Program-made: the position numbers and the translations under genes
Source: Actinomadura cremea
GTDB lineage: Bacteria; Actinomycetota; Actinomycetes; Streptosporangiales; Streptosporangiaceae
Reading direction: 5' to 3'
DNA length: 64,000 nt
NCBI RefSeq assembly: GCF_014648495.1
Contig: NZ_BMRF01000002.1
Coordinates: forward strand, 124,001-188,000
The notes under the pieces: model-generated
Told to the model about the DNA's origin: nothing
Seen by the model: only the letters and a program-made list of their open reading frames with translations
Database searches by the model: none
Shown: piece after piece, positions 8,297-18,205 of the stretch
Layout of the letters: every line of letters starts with the position of its first letter
Position numbering within the stretch: position 1 is the first letter of the stretch

Positions 8297-9159
8297 GCCG
8301 TCGTGTCCATCTCGTACTTGGTGAGCGGGTCGGAGACGCGTTGCGCCCAGTTGCCCAGCAGGTTGGCGCAGAGCACGGTGAGGGCCAGCAGGACACCGGC
8401 GAAGGTCGACACCCACCACTGGTTGGTGAGGTAGTCGCGGCCCTCGCCGAGGATGGTGCCGATCGAGATGGCGGGCGGCTGCACCCCGAAGCCGAGGAAG
8501 CTCAGCGTCGCCTCGGCCAGCATGATCCGCGCGGCCTCCAGCGTCGCCATCGAGACCACCTGGGGCAGCGCGTTCGGCAGCAGGTGTCCGAACATGACCC
8601 GGCGCGGGGTGGCGCCCAGGTTCACCGTCGCGATGACGAAGTCGTTGCCGCGGAACCGCAGGACGACGCTGCGGGTGAGCCTCGCGTAGATCATCCAGGA
8701 GTTGAGTCCGAGCACGACGACGATGACGATCATGCCGCCGCCGGCGATCGCGACGATCGTCATGGCGAACAGCAGGGCCGGGAACGACATCTGGACGTCG
8801 GCGATCCGCATGATGACCGCGTCCACCCAGCGTCCGTAGAACCCGGCGGCGAGCCCGGCGGTCACGCCCGTCACCGCGCCGACCAGGACGGCGAGCAGCC
8901 CGACGAGCAGCGTCGTGCGCAGGCCCTCGGCCAGCCGGATCCACAGCGGGCGGCCGAGCTGGTCGGTGCCGAGCACCCCGCCGTCGTCGCCGAGCCACGA
9001 CGGCGCGCGCAGGCGGCGCGTGACGTCCACGGCGGTGGCGTGGTCGCCGAACAGCAGCGGCGCGCCGAACGCGAGCACGCAGAGCAGGACGAACAGGATC
9101 AGCACACCGGCCATGAACGGTTCGCGCGCGAGGGCGCGCATGAACGTGCGGGCCTTCAC
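8293..9159 (-). CDS. ABC transporter permease, DppC type
   Basis: 288 residues with an N-terminal OppC-type segment (FMAGVLILFVLLCVLAFGAPLL), the linker GTDQLGRPLWIRLAEGLRTTL seen in DppC/OppC proteins, and about six membrane helices. The EAA loop contacting the ATPase reads GATPRRVMFGHLLPNALP. The GTG start at 9159 overlaps the upstream TGA (GTGA), which decides the start over longer readings. It acts in the cytoplasmic membrane together with the DppB-like permease, the fused ATPase and the lipoprotein encoded upstream. Confidence 0.92.
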   Translation of the reverse strand: MKARTFMRALAREPFMAGVLILFVLLCVLAFGAPLLFGDHATAVDVTRRLRAPSWLGDDGGVLGTDQLGRPLWIRLAEGLRTTLLVGLLAVLVGAVTGVTAGLAAGFYGRWVDAVIMRIADVQMSFPALLFAMTIVAIAGGGMIVIVVVLGLNSWMIYARLTRSVVLRFRGNDFVIATVNLGATPRRVMFGHLLPNALPQVVSMATLEAARIMLAEATLSFLGFGVQPPAISIGTILGEGRDYLTNQWWVSTFAGVLLALTVLCANLLGNWAQRVSDPLTKYEMDTTA

Positions 9160-10124
9160 AGGGCGGCTCCCTTCGGCGAACGGACGGTCCGGGTGGACCG
9201 GAGTTCGGTGCGGGTGCGGGGGTCGAGCCAGAAGCTGAGCAGGTCGGCGACCAGGTTCAGGGAGGCGACGACCACGACCGCGACCACGACGACGGCCTGC
9301 ACGACGAAGATGTCGCCGCGTTCGAGGGCCTCGGCGGCCAGCCGCCCGATGCCCGGCCAGGCGAACACGATCTCGATCGCCACGGCCGTCCCGACGAACA
9401 GCCTGCTGAGCTCGTAGACGCCGAGGGAGACCGAGGGGATCGCGGCGTTGCGCAGCATGTGGCGCAGCGCGACCCGGGTCTCCGAGAGGCCCTTGGACCG
9501 GGCCGTCGTGACGTACTGCCGCCCCCGTTCGGCGATCATCGAGGACCGCATCATCTGCGTCTGGTGCGCGAACGGGCGGATCGCGAGGATCGCCACCGGC
9601 AGGATCAGGCTGGCCGGGTGACCGGGCAGCGCGGCCGTGGGGACCAGGTCGAACTGCACCGCGACCAGCATGATCAGCATGATCGCCAGCCAGAACTCGG
9701 CGAGGGAGATCAGCCCGTAGCCGAGGACGTTGACGGCGTTGTCGAGCCTGGAACCGGGCCGCATCGACACGAGGACGCCGCAACCGACGCCGAGCAGCAC
9801 GCCGATCAGCGTGGCGGGCAGGGCGAGCGCCGCCGTCGCGGGCAGGCTCTCCAGGACGAGGTCGAGGGCGGGCCTGCCGAGCCAGATGGACGTGCCGAAG
9901 TCGCCGCGCACCGCGTCCCACAGGAAGGACAGGTACTGCACGAGCAGGGGCTCGTCGAGCCCGAGCTGCCGCCGGAACGCCTCGACGTCCTCGTCGGGCG
10001 TCCCGACCGGCAGCGCGGTGCGCGCCGGGTCGGTCGCGACGTACATCGCGACGAAGACCACGGCGGTGGCACCCAGGATGACCAGCGCGAACTGCGCGAT
10101 CCGCTGGATCAGGTAACGCACCAT
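9156..10124 (-). CDS. ABC transporter permease, DppB type
   Basis: 322 residues with the DppB/OppB N-terminal signature (MVRYLIQRIAQFALVILGA), the periplasmic loop LGLDEPLLVQYLSFLWDAVRGDFGTS and about six membrane helices. The EAA loop is SKGLSETRVALRHMLRNA. The ATG at 10124 is preceded by GAAAGGAG at good distance. The 49-bp gap from the binding-protein gene is the largest inside this operon. It forms the translocation pore with the DppC-type subunit. Confidence 0.92.
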   Translation of the reverse strand: MVRYLIQRIAQFALVILGATAVVFVAMYVATDPARTALPVGTPDEDVEAFRRQLGLDEPLLVQYLSFLWDAVRGDFGTSIWLGRPALDLVLESLPATAALALPATLIGVLLGVGCGVLVSMRPGSRLDNAVNVLGYGLISLAEFWLAIMLIMLVAVQFDLVPTAALPGHPASLILPVAILAIRPFAHQTQMMRSSMIAERGRQYVTTARSKGLSETRVALRHMLRNAAIPSVSLGVYELSRLFVGTAVAIEIVFAWPGIGRLAAEALERGDIFVVQAVVVVAVVVVASLNLVADLLSFWLDPRTRTELRSTRTVRSPKGAAL

Positions 10125-10173
10125 CGCCGGCTCCTTTCGAAAGGGGTGGGGTGGGGGCCCTGCACGAGGGCCG

Positions 10174-11739
10174 TCAGGGGGCGATGCGGATGCCGGAGAA
10201 CACGATCTTGTTGTCCCGGCGGACGTCCCAGCTCACCGATTCCTGCGCGCCCCAGATCTGGTGGTAGCCGTAGAGCCAGACGAACGCGTTGGACTCGCAG
10301 ACCGCTCGGGACGTCCGCTGTTGGAGGTCGAGCCGCCGCTCGCGGTCGGTGAGCGACCGGGCCTCGTCGATGAGGGCCGACACCCGGGGGGACTGCCCGT
10401 GCGGGAACGTGCTGAGCGAGGAGGAGTCGGAGACGATGCTGTCGAAGGGCTGGAGCACGTTCCACTGGTCGACGTTGACCCCGATCAGCGCGGCGTCCGG
10501 GCGCCCGGAGCCGGTCGCGTAGATCTCCGCCAGCCAGTTCTGGTTGTTGAGGATGCGCAGCTCGACCTCGAGGCCGGTCCGCTCGATCTGGTGCGCCGCG
10601 GCCTCCACGATCTCCCGCGACTTCGGATACCGTCCCTGGACGCTGACCAGCCGGATCTTCTCGCCGACCGCACCGGCCTCGCGGACGAGCGCGCGCGCAC
10701 CGGCGACGTCGTAGGGGGTGGTGTCGTCCAGTTCGGGGTCGTGCCCGACCACTCCCGGGGGCGCGAACTGGCACTTCGGGTCGACGCTGTACTTCTCGCC
10801 CACGAGGGCCTCGCGGAGCGTCCTGCGGTCGACGGCCATGTTGATCGCGCGGCGGACGCGCGGGTCGGCGGTGGGGCCGCCGAGCCCGTTCAGGCGCAGC
10901 ACCACGTGCTCCAGCACCGGCGCGGAGACCTCCTTGGGCAGTTGCCCGACCAGTTCCCGCGGGATGTCGTAGGCGATGTCGATCTCGCCCGCCCGCAGCC
11001 CCGCGATCTCGCTGGACGCCTCGGGGCGGGAGATCACCTCGATCCGCCGGTCCGGCGGCGGCCCGCCCCAGTGGTCGCGGAAGGGTTCGAGCACGATGCT
11101 GTCGGTGGACTTGCGCACGAACCGGTAGGGGCCGGTCCCGGTGGGCTCGTCGGTCAGCGCGTCGCCGCCGTCCTGCCGTGCCTTCTCCGGCGGGACCATC
11201 ATCAGGTTCGTCAGGTTGAGCAGCAGGTCGGGCACGTGGCCGTCGGTGACGATCTCGATGGTGTGCGGGCCGGTGGCGCGCGCGCCCTCGACCCGGGTGA
11301 AGTACGAGGCCAGGTCCGCGCTGCGCTCGTCGCCGATCACCCGCTCGATGCTCGCCACCGCCGCCTGCGCGTCGAACGGCTCGCCGTCGTGGAAGGCGAC
11401 CCCCTCCCGCAGCTCGAAGCGCCAGGTGGACGGGTCCACCAGTTCCCACTCGGTGGCCAGCGCGGGCAGCACCTCGTTGCCGGTGCCGTCGAGCCTGACC
11501 AGTCCCTCGTAGACGTTCTCGTGGTTGACCAGGTAGTTGACGTTGGACGTGCTGCGGTGCGGGTCCAGGTCGGGGAACGAGGCCGTCACCGCGATCGTGA
11601 CCGTGTTCGCGGACGATCCGGCGCCGTCCACGCCGTACACCACCCCGCAGCCGGAGACCAGCAGGAGGGCCGCCAGCGCCCCGGCGGCCGTCCGGACCGG
11701 CCGCCGGCCGGCCCGGCCGAATCCGCGCTCCGAGATCAT
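10174..11739 (-). CDS. ABC transporter substrate-binding lipoprotein (SBP family 5)
   Basis: 521 residues. A basic N-terminus, hydrophobic stretch and lipobox LLLVSGC mark a lipoprotein anchored outside the cytoplasmic membrane. The mature part has the family-5 features TVTIAVTASFPDLDPHRS, VYEGLVRLDG, WRFELREGVAFHDGEPFDA and TGTGPYRF. The family binds peptides, nickel chelates, sugars or other small solutes. Here the operon context (acyl-CoA ligases, SDR, MaoC, thiolase) argues for an organic acid or a conjugate rather than a nutrient peptide. ATG 11739 has AAGGAGG upstream and overlaps the ligase stop by ATGA. Confidence 0.9.
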   Translation of the reverse strand: MISERGFGRAGRRPVRTAAGALAALLLVSGCGVVYGVDGAGSSANTVTIAVTASFPDLDPHRSTSNVNYLVNHENVYEGLVRLDGTGNEVLPALATEWELVDPSTWRFELREGVAFHDGEPFDAQAAVASIERVIGDERSADLASYFTRVEGARATGPHTIEIVTDGHVPDLLLNLTNLMMVPPEKARQDGGDALTDEPTGTGPYRFVRKSTDSIVLEPFRDHWGGPPPDRRIEVISRPEASSEIAGLRAGEIDIAYDIPRELVGQLPKEVSAPVLEHVVLRLNGLGGPTADPRVRRAINMAVDRRTLREALVGEKYSVDPKCQFAPPGVVGHDPELDDTTPYDVAGARALVREAGAVGEKIRLVSVQGRYPKSREIVEAAAHQIERTGLEVELRILNNQNWLAEIYATGSGRPDAALIGVNVDQWNVLQPFDSIVSDSSSLSTFPHGQSPRVSALIDEARSLTDRERRLDLQQRTSRAVCESNAFVWLYGYHQIWGAQESVSWDVRRDNKIVFSGIRIAP

Positions 11740-13457
11740 CGCGCCTCCTTCGGAGCCAGCTCCGACTTCTTGATCTTTCCGGTGTCGGTCATCGGGAGTT
11801 CGTCGACGATCCGCACGCGCGGCACCTTGTAGGGCGCCATCTGCTCGCGCGCCCACGCGGTCAGCGCCGCGGCGTCGCAGGCGGCGTCCGGCTCCAGGCG
11901 GACGTACGCGAGCGGAAGCTGTCCGGTCGCGGGATCGTCGACCGGCACCACCGCCACCGCGCGCACGTCCGGATGCCGGCCGAGCAGCGTCTCCACCTCC
12001 GCGGGGAAGACGCTCATCCCGTTCACCTTGATCATTTCCTTGCGCCGGCCGAGGTAGCTCAGGCAGCCGCGCTCGTCGATCCGGCCGGTGTCGCCGGTCC
12101 GCAGCCAGCCGCCGCGCAGGGCGTCCGCGGTCGCCTCGGGAGCGTTCCAGTAGCCGGTGAGCGCGGACGGTGTGCGCAGCCAGATCTCGCCCGACTCGCC
12201 GATCGGACGCGGGTCGCCGGTCTCGGGATCGACCACCATGAACTCGGTGCCGGGGACGGGCAGCCCGCAGAACACCGGCTCGGCCCGCAGATCGGCGTCC
12301 CCGTCCTGGAACCCGCGGGTGAAGGTGTCGGAGGTGTGGCTCTCGGTCATGCCGTACGAGCCCTCGCGCAGGACGCTGTGCTCGCCGACCGCGCGCCGCC
12401 ACCGGTCGCGCACGTCCGGGGTGAGCTTGCGGACGAACGACATCGCGCGCACGTGCCGCAGCGTCGACAGGTCCCGCTCGGCGAACGAGGGGTGGTCCAT
12501 GAGCTCGACGTAGTTGTCGACGGTGCCGGACATCGCGGTGGCGCCGTACAGTTCGACCGCCCGCAGGACGGCCGCGGGGTCCCACCGGCCCATCAGCACC
12601 GTCGTGCTCCCGGTGAGGAGCGGGACGAGGATCCCGGAGTTCTCCCCGGAGATCCAGAAGACGGGCGTGTAGATGATCAGGACGTCGGCGGGGCCGGTGA
12701 CGCCCCACCCGGCGGCGCTGCCCGCGGCCGTGTAGACCATGTGCCGCTGGGTGTGGACGCAGCCCTTCGGCATGCCGGTCGTCCCGCCCGTGTAGTTGAG
12801 GGCGGCGGGGGCGTCGAGATCGGGGGGCCGCCGCTCGACGCGCTCGGAGCGTTCCACCTCGGCCCAGCCGCTCGGCGGGGTCCCCTGTCCGGAGCGGGTC
12901 CACGAGCGGGGGAGCGGCAGCGCGGGCCGTTCGGGGACCAGGTCGGTGACGGCGGTGACGAGCGTCGCCCGCACCGCCGTCTCGTGCCGGACGTTCTCGA
13001 CGAGCGGCGCGACGGTGTCCTGGACGACCAGGACCTCGACGCCGGAGTCGGCCAGCTCGTGCCGCAGCTCCTGCTCGCGGAACATCGGGTTCACCGGGAC
13101 GTGGACGGCGCCCGCCTTGAGGATCCCCAGCATGGCGATCACGAACTGGGGGCAGTTCGGCAGGCACACCCCCACCCGGTCGCCGGGACGGACGCCCCGC
13201 GCCCGCAGCCAGCCGCCGAACCGGTCGCTGAGCTCGTCCAGCTCGCCGTAGGTGATGACGCGCCCGTAGAACACGATCGCCGGATGACCGGGGTCGCGCT
13301 CGGCGTGCGCGCGCAGGTAGTCGGTGACGGCGCGTTCGCCGAGCGGGTAGCCCACCTCGCGCGGCATCTCCGCGGGCCAGGCGGCCCGCTGGCGGCGGCG
13401 CAGGTCGGCCAGGTGGGCGGCGACGGCGTCCGCGCGCACCTCAGATGTGGCGGCCAC
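11736..13457 (-). CDS. AMP-forming acyl-CoA synthetase
   Basis: 573 residues of the adenylate-forming superfamily: P-loop [11 protein letters not shown] (222-232), YGMTE motif, [12 protein letters not shown] hinge region and the C-terminal [11 protein letters not shown] with the catalytic Lys. It would activate a carboxylic acid with ATP and CoA, the first intracellular step after import. The GTG start at 13457 overlaps the SDR stop by 17 bp and the stop overlaps the lipoprotein start, placing ligase and transporter in one transcript. The acid cannot be named. A long-chain assignment is not supported more than a short-chain or aromatic one. Confidence 0.88.
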   Translation of the reverse strand: MAATSEVRADAVAAHLADLRRRQRAAWPAEMPREVGYPLGERAVTDYLRAHAERDPGHPAIVFYGRVITYGELDELSDRFGGWLRARGVRPGDRVGVCLPNCPQFVIAMLGILKAGAVHVPVNPMFREQELRHELADSGVEVLVVQDTVAPLVENVRHETAVRATLVTAVTDLVPERPALPLPRSWTRSGQGTPPSGWAEVERSERVERRPPDLDAPAALNYTGGTTGMPKGCVHTQRHMVYTAAGSAAGWGVTGPADVLIIYTPVFWISGENSGILVPLLTGSTTVLMGRWDPAAVLRAVELYGATAMSGTVDNYVELMDHPSFAERDLSTLRHVRAMSFVRKLTPDVRDRWRRAVGEHSVLREGSYGMTESHTSDTFTRGFQDGDADLRAEPVFCGLPVPGTEFMVVDPETGDPRPIGESGEIWLRTPSALTGYWNAPEATADALRGGWLRTGDTGRIDERGCLSYLGRRKEMIKVNGMSVFPAEVETLLGRHPDVRAVAVVPVDDPATGQLPLAYVRLEPDAACDAAALTAWAREQMAPYKVPRVRIVDELPMTDTGKIKKSELAPKEAR

Positions 13458-14184
13458 CGGTCACCTCGAGCACCGTGCCGGTCATGTAGCTGGACAGATC
13501 GGACGCCAGGAAGAGGGCGACGTTCGCGACCTCGCCGGGCTCGCCCGCGCGCTGCATCGGGATCTCCTTCTCCCGCGACTCCAGGATGTCCCGCCGCATC
13601 GCCGCGGTCATCGCGGTGCGGATGAGGCCGGGCTGGATCGCGTTCACCCGGACGCCCAGGTAGGCCGTCTCCTTGGCGGCGGCCTTGGTCAGCCCCACGA
13701 TCCCCGCCTTGGCGGCGCTGTAGTTGGTCTGCCCGATGTTGCCGACCTTGCCGGAGATGGACGACAGGTTGACGATCGATCCGCGCCGCTGTTCCCGCAT
13801 CACCAGGGACGCGGCACGGGTGCCCAGCCAGGCGCCGCGCAGATGGACCTCGATCACCGAGTCGAAGTCGGCCGGGGTCATCTTGCGCATGGTGGCGTCG
13901 CGGGTGATCCCGGCGTTGTTCACCATGACGTCGAGCGAGCCGAAGCCGCCGACGCAGGCGTCCACGAGTTCCTGGACGTCGGTCTCGGAGGTGACGTCGC
14001 AGCGGCGCGCCTCCACCCGCGCTCCGTCGCGGGAGAGTTCCTTCGCGGTGCGCTCGGCCTGGTCGGCGTCCAGGTCGCCGATCAGCACCCGGGCGCCCTG
14101 CTCGGCGAAGACGCGCGCGGTCTCCCGGCCGATGCCCTGCGCACCCCCGGTCACCACCGCGTTTCGTCCTTGGAGCAATGACAT
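13441..14184 (-). CDS. SDR-family 3-hydroxyacyl-CoA dehydrogenase / 3-oxoacyl reductase (FabG-like)
   Basis: 247 residues, classical short-chain dehydrogenase: cofactor loop GGAQGIG, NNAG, catalytic Ser in NLSSISGK and YSAAK tetrad, PGLIRTAMT loop and the C-terminal [10 protein letters not shown]. The size and [10 protein letters not shown] region resemble FabG/PhaB. In this operon it more likely oxidises a 3-hydroxyacyl-CoA produced by the MaoC hydratase and delivers the 3-keto product to the thiolase. It starts 5 bp after the CoA-ligase-like gene and its stop is overlapped by the acyl-CoA synthetase gene. Confidence 0.87.
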   Translation of the reverse strand: MSLLQGRNAVVTGGAQGIGRETARVFAEQGARVLIGDLDADQAERTAKELSRDGARVEARRCDVTSETDVQELVDACVGGFGSLDVMVNNAGITRDATMRKMTPADFDSVIEVHLRGAWLGTRAASLVMREQRRGSIVNLSSISGKVGNIGQTNYSAAKAGIVGLTKAAAKETAYLGVRVNAIQPGLIRTAMTAAMRRDILESREKEIPMQRAGEPGEVANVALFLASDLSSYMTGTVLEVTGGRHI

Positions 14185-14189
14185 GTGGT

Positions 14190-15683
14190 TCAGCCCTCCA
14201 CTCGCAGTTGCAGATCGAACGGGTCCTTCTCGTGGGACGACAGCCGGGCCACCAGGTCCGCCTGGCGTCCGGGGGCGTCGGGTCCGGGGGCGGGCCGCAG
14301 CGCGTGCCGCGTCAGGGCGGCGAGGGCGCGGACGGCACGAGCGGGGTCGGTGTAGACCGGGACGCCCGCCCGTGCCAGCAGTTCGCGCGGGCGGCCGCTG
14401 CCTCCGGTCCAGACGACCGGCATGGGCTTGGACGTCCGCGCGTAGGCCGCCGTGAGCGTCTCCACCACCCGCTCGGACTCGCGGTCGGCGTTGCCCAGGA
14501 GGACGGCGATGATGTCGGTGTCCGGGTGGTCGAGCGCGACGTCCAGGGCGCGTTCGAGGATCTCCGGGGACTTCAGGAACGACCCGGTGATGTCCAGCGG
14601 GTTGCGCGCGGACCCGTACGGCGGGATGACCTCGGCCACCGCGCCGCGCCAGGGCGCGGACCAGGCCGGAACCGACATGCCCGCGGCGATCGCGCCGTCG
14701 GTCAGCAGGACGCCCGCGCCGCCGGACATGGTGAGGACCGTCAGCCGGTCGCCGGCCGGCCGGCGACCGGCGGCCAGCAGCCGGGCGATGTCGGTCATCT
14801 CCTCCAGCCCGCCGGCCCGGATGACGCCGAGCCGCTCCAGCACGTCGTCGACCAGGTCGTCGGCGACGGGACGGGCGCCGGTGTGCGCGGCGGCGGCGCG
14901 CGCGCCCTCCTCGGTGGCCCCCACCTTGACGAGGACGAGCGGCTTGCGGACGCGCGCGGCCGTGCGTCCGGCCCGGACCAGGGCGGCCGGGTCGGAGATG
15001 CCCTCCAGGTAACCGAGCACGACGCCGACGTCGTCGCGCTCCAGCAGCTCGCACATCAGCTCGGGCGCGGTGACGTCCACCTCGTTGCCGGTGTTGGCGA
15101 AGTACCCGATGCCCATCCCGGCGGCCTGCGCGGCGCTGAACAGGTAGGTTCCGAAGGCGCCGCTCTGGCTGACGATGGCGACGGGACCGGGCGTGAGGCG
15201 GACGTCGCCGTCCAGCGCCGAGGTGAAGGTGGGGACCACGCCGTCGCCGGTGGCGATGCCGCCGAGGCAGTTCGGGCCGAGCAGCCGGATGCCGGTCTCG
15301 TCGCAGATCTCCCGCAGCTCCCGCTGCATCCGGGGACCGTCCCCCGCGGCCTCGGCGAAGCCCGAGGCGAACACGATGGCCAGGGGCACCCCGGCGCGCG
15401 CGCACGCCCGCAGTTCCGCGGCCACCGAGGGGGCCGGAAGCGCGATGATCGCCAGGTCGACGGGCCGCTCGCGGTAGCTCGCGATGTCCGGGAAGGCGCG
15501 CAGGCCCTGGACCTCGTCCCGGCGGGGGTTGACGGGGACGATCGTGCCGCGGAAGCCGAAGCGCTTGAGGTAGTCGACGGGGCGGCCCGACAGCTTGGCG
15601 GGGTCGTCCGACGCCCCGATCACGGCCACGGTCCGCGGTTGGAAGAGCGACCGCAGCAGTCCCCGATCCGGCCGATCCGACAT
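14190..15683 (-). CDS. ADP-forming acyl-CoA synthetase alpha-type subunit (CoA-binding, succinyl-CoA-ligase-like)
   Basis: 497 residues. An N-terminal CoA-binding domain ([32 protein letters not shown]) is followed by succinyl-CoA-synthetase-like domains ([20 protein letters not shown]). AAAHTGA holds His267, which aligns with the phosphohistidine of NDP-forming acyl-CoA ligases. The ATP-grasp beta domain is absent, so it resembles an isolated alpha subunit and no beta gene is next to it. It may need a partner elsewhere or transfer CoA between acids. First gene of the 12-kb operon; the divergent TetR gene and a shared upstream dyad suggest its control. Confidence 0.82.
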   Translation of the reverse strand: MSDRPDRGLLRSLFQPRTVAVIGASDDPAKLSGRPVDYLKRFGFRGTIVPVNPRRDEVQGLRAFPDIASYRERPVDLAIIALPAPSVAAELRACARAGVPLAIVFASGFAEAAGDGPRMQRELREICDETGIRLLGPNCLGGIATGDGVVPTFTSALDGDVRLTPGPVAIVSQSGAFGTYLFSAAQAAGMGIGYFANTGNEVDVTAPELMCELLERDDVGVVLGYLEGISDPAALVRAGRTAARVRKPLVLVKVGATEEGARAAAAHTGARPVADDLVDDVLERLGVIRAGGLEEMTDIARLLAAGRRPAGDRLTVLTMSGGAGVLLTDGAIAAGMSVPAWSAPWRGAVAEVIPPYGSARNPLDITGSFLKSPEILERALDVALDHPDTDIIAVLLGNADRESERVVETLTAAYARTSKPMPVVWTGGSGRPRELLARAGVPVYTDPARAVRALAALTRHALRPAPGPDAPGRQADLVARLSSHEKDPFDLQLRVEG

Positions 15684-15714
15684 CGACGGCGTCCTCTCCT
15701 CATGGTCATAAACC

Positions 15715-15752
15715 GAACGTTGTTAGGTGCCGGGAACTGTACAACTAACGCT
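15715..15752. promoter_or_regulatory. Candidate TetR operator in the divergent promoter region
   Basis: Imperfect inverted arms around GTTAG (15722-15726) and CTAAC (15745-15749) extend to GAACGTTGTTAG versus the reverse of ACAACTAACGCT. The pair sits in the 146-bp gap between the 11-gene operon and a TetR gene, the classical position for a TetR operator controlling both. Confidence 0.3.
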
Positions 15753-15829
15753 GTATGGTTTTCAAGAGCCCCGATTCGACCCGTCGCGGGGCGACCCGGC
15801 GGCCGACCGGGCACGGACAAGGGAGATCG

Positions 15830-16465
15830 ATGGCACGACCGAGCACGCCGCTCCTGAGCCGCGAGCGCATCCGCGCGGCCGCGCTGGAGATGATCGACGG
15901 CGCCGGACTGGCCGAGCTGACCATGCGCGGGCTGGCCCGGCGGCTGGGCGTCCAGGCGCCTTCGCTGTACAGCCACTACCCGACCAAAGAGCAGCTCCTG
16001 GAGGACGTCGCCAACCAGGTCATCGACGAGGTGGACTACTCCGGCCTCGACGGCGACGACTGGCGCGCGGGGCTGGCGTCCTGGGCGCGCTCGTACCGGG
16101 CGGCGCTGCGCGCCCACCCGCACATCGTGCCGCTGATCGCCTACGGCCCCGGCAGGTTCGAGGAGATGCTGCGCCGTGCCGACGCCGTCCACGGCTGCCT
16201 CGTCCGAGCCGGCTGGTCACCGCGGCTGGCCACCATGATCGGCGCGTCCGTGAAGTACCTCGTGGTCGGCGCGGGAATCGGCTCCTTCTCCGGCGGCTTC
16301 AGCGACGACGCGGAACTCTACGCCGACCGCTACCCGCACCTGCAGCAGGCGTACCTGCTGCCGGAGTTCGCCCAGGAGATCGACGAGGACAGCTTCGAGC
16401 TCGCGCTCAACGCGATGCTCGACGGCCTGACCCGCCACCCGGCCGCGCCTTCGACGACGGGCTGA
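15830..16465 (+). CDS. TetR-family regulator, divergent from the 11-gene operon
   Basis: 211 residues. The N-terminal TetR helix-turn-helix spans about residues 10-55 (RERIRAAALEMIDGAG, TMRGLARRLGVQAPSLYSHYPTKEQLLEDV) and is followed by a TetR C-terminal all-helical ligand domain with WRAGLASWARSYRAALRAHP. The ATG at 15830 has AAGGGAGA 5 nt upstream; earlier in-frame starts lack a site. Divergent placement 146 bp from the CoA-ligase-like gene suggests it represses that operon and is released by a pathway metabolite, probably an acyl-CoA or the imported acid. It could also affect the MFS gene downstream, but that gene has its own TetR. Confidence 0.85.
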   Translation: MARPSTPLLSRERIRAAALEMIDGAGLAELTMRGLARRLGVQAPSLYSHYPTKEQLLEDVANQVIDEVDYSGLDGDDWRAGLASWARSYRAALRAHPHIVPLIAYGPGRFEEMLRRADAVHGCLVRAGWSPRLATMIGASVKYLVVGAGIGSFSGGFSDDAELYADRYPHLQQAYLLPEFAQEIDEDSFELALNAMLDGLTRHPAAPSTTG

Positions 16466-16579
16466 CCCCGACGCGGTCATCGACGCCCGGACCGGGCGCG
16501 GCCGGGTTCCGGGCGTCCCGTCCGCACGCCGTCGGCGGCCCGCCCCCGCGCTCCCGGCGGAGCGCGGCCTTTGTCAGAA

Positions 16580-16616
16580 ACTTGAACTAAAGTACAACTT
16601 GTACGATGGTTCAAGT
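16580..16616. promoter_or_regulatory. 37-bp nested palindrome upstream of the MFS gene (probable TetR operator)
   Basis: Outer arms ACTTGAAC (16580-16587) and GTTCAAGT (16609-16616) and inner palindrome GTACAACTTGTAC (16592-16604) share one centre at 16598. The element ends 22 bp before the chosen start of the exporter gene, so a bound repressor would block its promoter. Confidence 0.65.
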
Positions 16617-16638
16617 AAGTGTCGGAGGGTGGGCGGCC

Positions 16639-18195
16639 ATGACGGGTGCGACACGGGCGGGACGTGCCGGACGGCGGGCGTGGGGCGGCCTCGCGCTCTT
16701 GGCGCTGCCGACCATGCTGCTGGGGCTCGACGTCACGGCGCTGTACCTCGTCGTGCCGAACCTCGCCGAGGATCTGGAGCCGTCCGCGACGGAGACGTTG
16801 TGGATCATGGACGCCTACGGCTTCTTCATCGCCGGCTTCCTGATCACGATGGGGACGCTCGGCGACCGGATCGGCCGGCGGCTGCTGCTGATGGTGGGGG
16901 CCGCCGCGTTCGGCGCGGTATCGGTGTTCGCGGCGTTCGCCCCGAGCGCCGAGTGGCTGATCGCGGCGCGTGCGCTGCTCGGCGTCGCCGGGGCCACCCT
17001 GATGCCGTCGACGCTGTCGCTGATCGGCGACATGTTCGCCGACGCCCGGCAGCGGGCGCTGGCGATCGGCGTCTGGGCGACGATGTTCGCCCTCGGGATG
17101 GCGGCCGGGCCGGTCGTGGGCGGTGTGCTGGTCGGCGAGCTCTGGTGGGGGGCGGTCTTCCTCGTCGCGGTGCCCGTCGCGGTCGCGGTCCTGGCGGCGG
17201 CGCCCGCGCTGCTCCCGGAGTCGCGGACCCGCGCCGGCCGGCTCGACCCGCCCAGCGTCGCCCTGTCCCTGGCCGGGATGCTGCCGATCGTCTACGCCAT
17301 CAAGCACGCCGCCGACGGGATCGATGCCGCGGCCGTGGCCGCGGCGCTGCTCGGCTCCGCCGCGGCCGTCGTCTTCGTCCGGCGCCAGCTTCGCCTGGCC
17401 GAACCGCTCCTCGACGTCCGGCTGTTCGCCTCCCGGACGTTCTCGGCGGCGCTGGCCGTCCTGCTCGTCGGGCTGATCGGGTTCGGCGGGACGATGTACC
17501 TGGTCACCCAGTACCTGCAACTCGTCGACGGGCTGTCCCCGGCGACGGCCGGGCTGTGGATGGGGCCGCCCGCCCTCGCCATGCTCGCCGGCGCCATCGG
17601 CGCGCCCCTGCTGGCCCGCCGCCTGCCGCCCGGCGTCCTCATGTCGGCGTCCCTGGGCCTGTCCCTGGCCGGCTACGTCCTGCTCGGCACCGCCGGGACC
17701 GACGGCAGGACGAGCGTCGTGGCCGGGTTCGCCTTCGTCTACTTCGGGCTCGGGGTCATCGCCGCGCTCGGCACCGACATCGTCGTCGGCGCGGCGCCCG
17801 CGGGGAGGTCCGGATCGGCCGCGGCGCTCTCCGAAACGGTCCAGGAACTCGGCATCGCGGCCGGAGTCGCGCTCCTGGGCAGCCTGACCACGACGATCTA
17901 CCGGGCCGCGCTCGACGCCCCGTCCGGGATCGAGCCGTCCGTGGCCGAGTCCTACGGCGACGGCCTCTCCGGCGCCGTGGCGGTCGCGGACCGGCTGCCG
18001 GACGGGGCGCTCGACCAGGCCCGCGCCGCTTTCACCGGCGGGCTCAACGTCTCCGCCGCCGTCGCCGGAACGGCCGTCGCGGCCGCCGCCCTGGTCTGCC
18101 TGCTTCACCTGCGCGGTCTGCGCCCCCTCGCCGACCCGGCCGACCCCGCCGACGCGGACGAAGCCGATAGCCTCGCTTCGCAAGGGCGAGGATGA
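16639..18195 (+). CDS. MFS drug/metabolite exporter, DHA2 (14-helix) type
   Basis: 518 residues, strongly hydrophobic, with about 14 membrane helices. The conserved loop is TLGDRIGRRLLLMVGAAAFG and the first helix contains LDVTALYLVVPNL, the motif C region of DHA2 drug-proton antiporters. It would export a small hydrophobic compound using the proton gradient. I prefer the ATG at 16639, which has GGAGG about 11 nt upstream; the ATG at 16606 lies inside the operator palindrome and has no ribosome site. The TetR gene that follows by 10 bp and the 37-bp palindrome upstream form a self-contained inducible efflux unit. Confidence 0.88.
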   Translation: MTGATRAGRAGRRAWGGLALLALPTMLLGLDVTALYLVVPNLAEDLEPSATETLWIMDAYGFFIAGFLITMGTLGDRIGRRLLLMVGAAAFGAVSVFAAFAPSAEWLIAARALLGVAGATLMPSTLSLIGDMFADARQRALAIGVWATMFALGMAAGPVVGGVLVGELWWGAVFLVAVPVAVAVLAAAPALLPESRTRAGRLDPPSVALSLAGMLPIVYAIKHAADGIDAAAVAAALLGSAAAVVFVRRQLRLAEPLLDVRLFASRTFSAALAVLLVGLIGFGGTMYLVTQYLQLVDGLSPATAGLWMGPPALAMLAGAIGAPLLARRLPPGVLMSASLGLSLAGYVLLGTAGTDGRTSVVAGFAFVYFGLGVIAALGTDIVVGAAPAGRSGSAAALSETVQELGIAAGVALLGSLTTTIYRAALDAPSGIEPSVAESYGDGLSGAVAVADRLPDGALDQARAAFTGGLNVSAAVAGTAVAAAALVCLLHLRGLRPLADPADPADADEADSLASQGRG

Positions 18196-18205
18196 GAGAC
18201 GGGGC

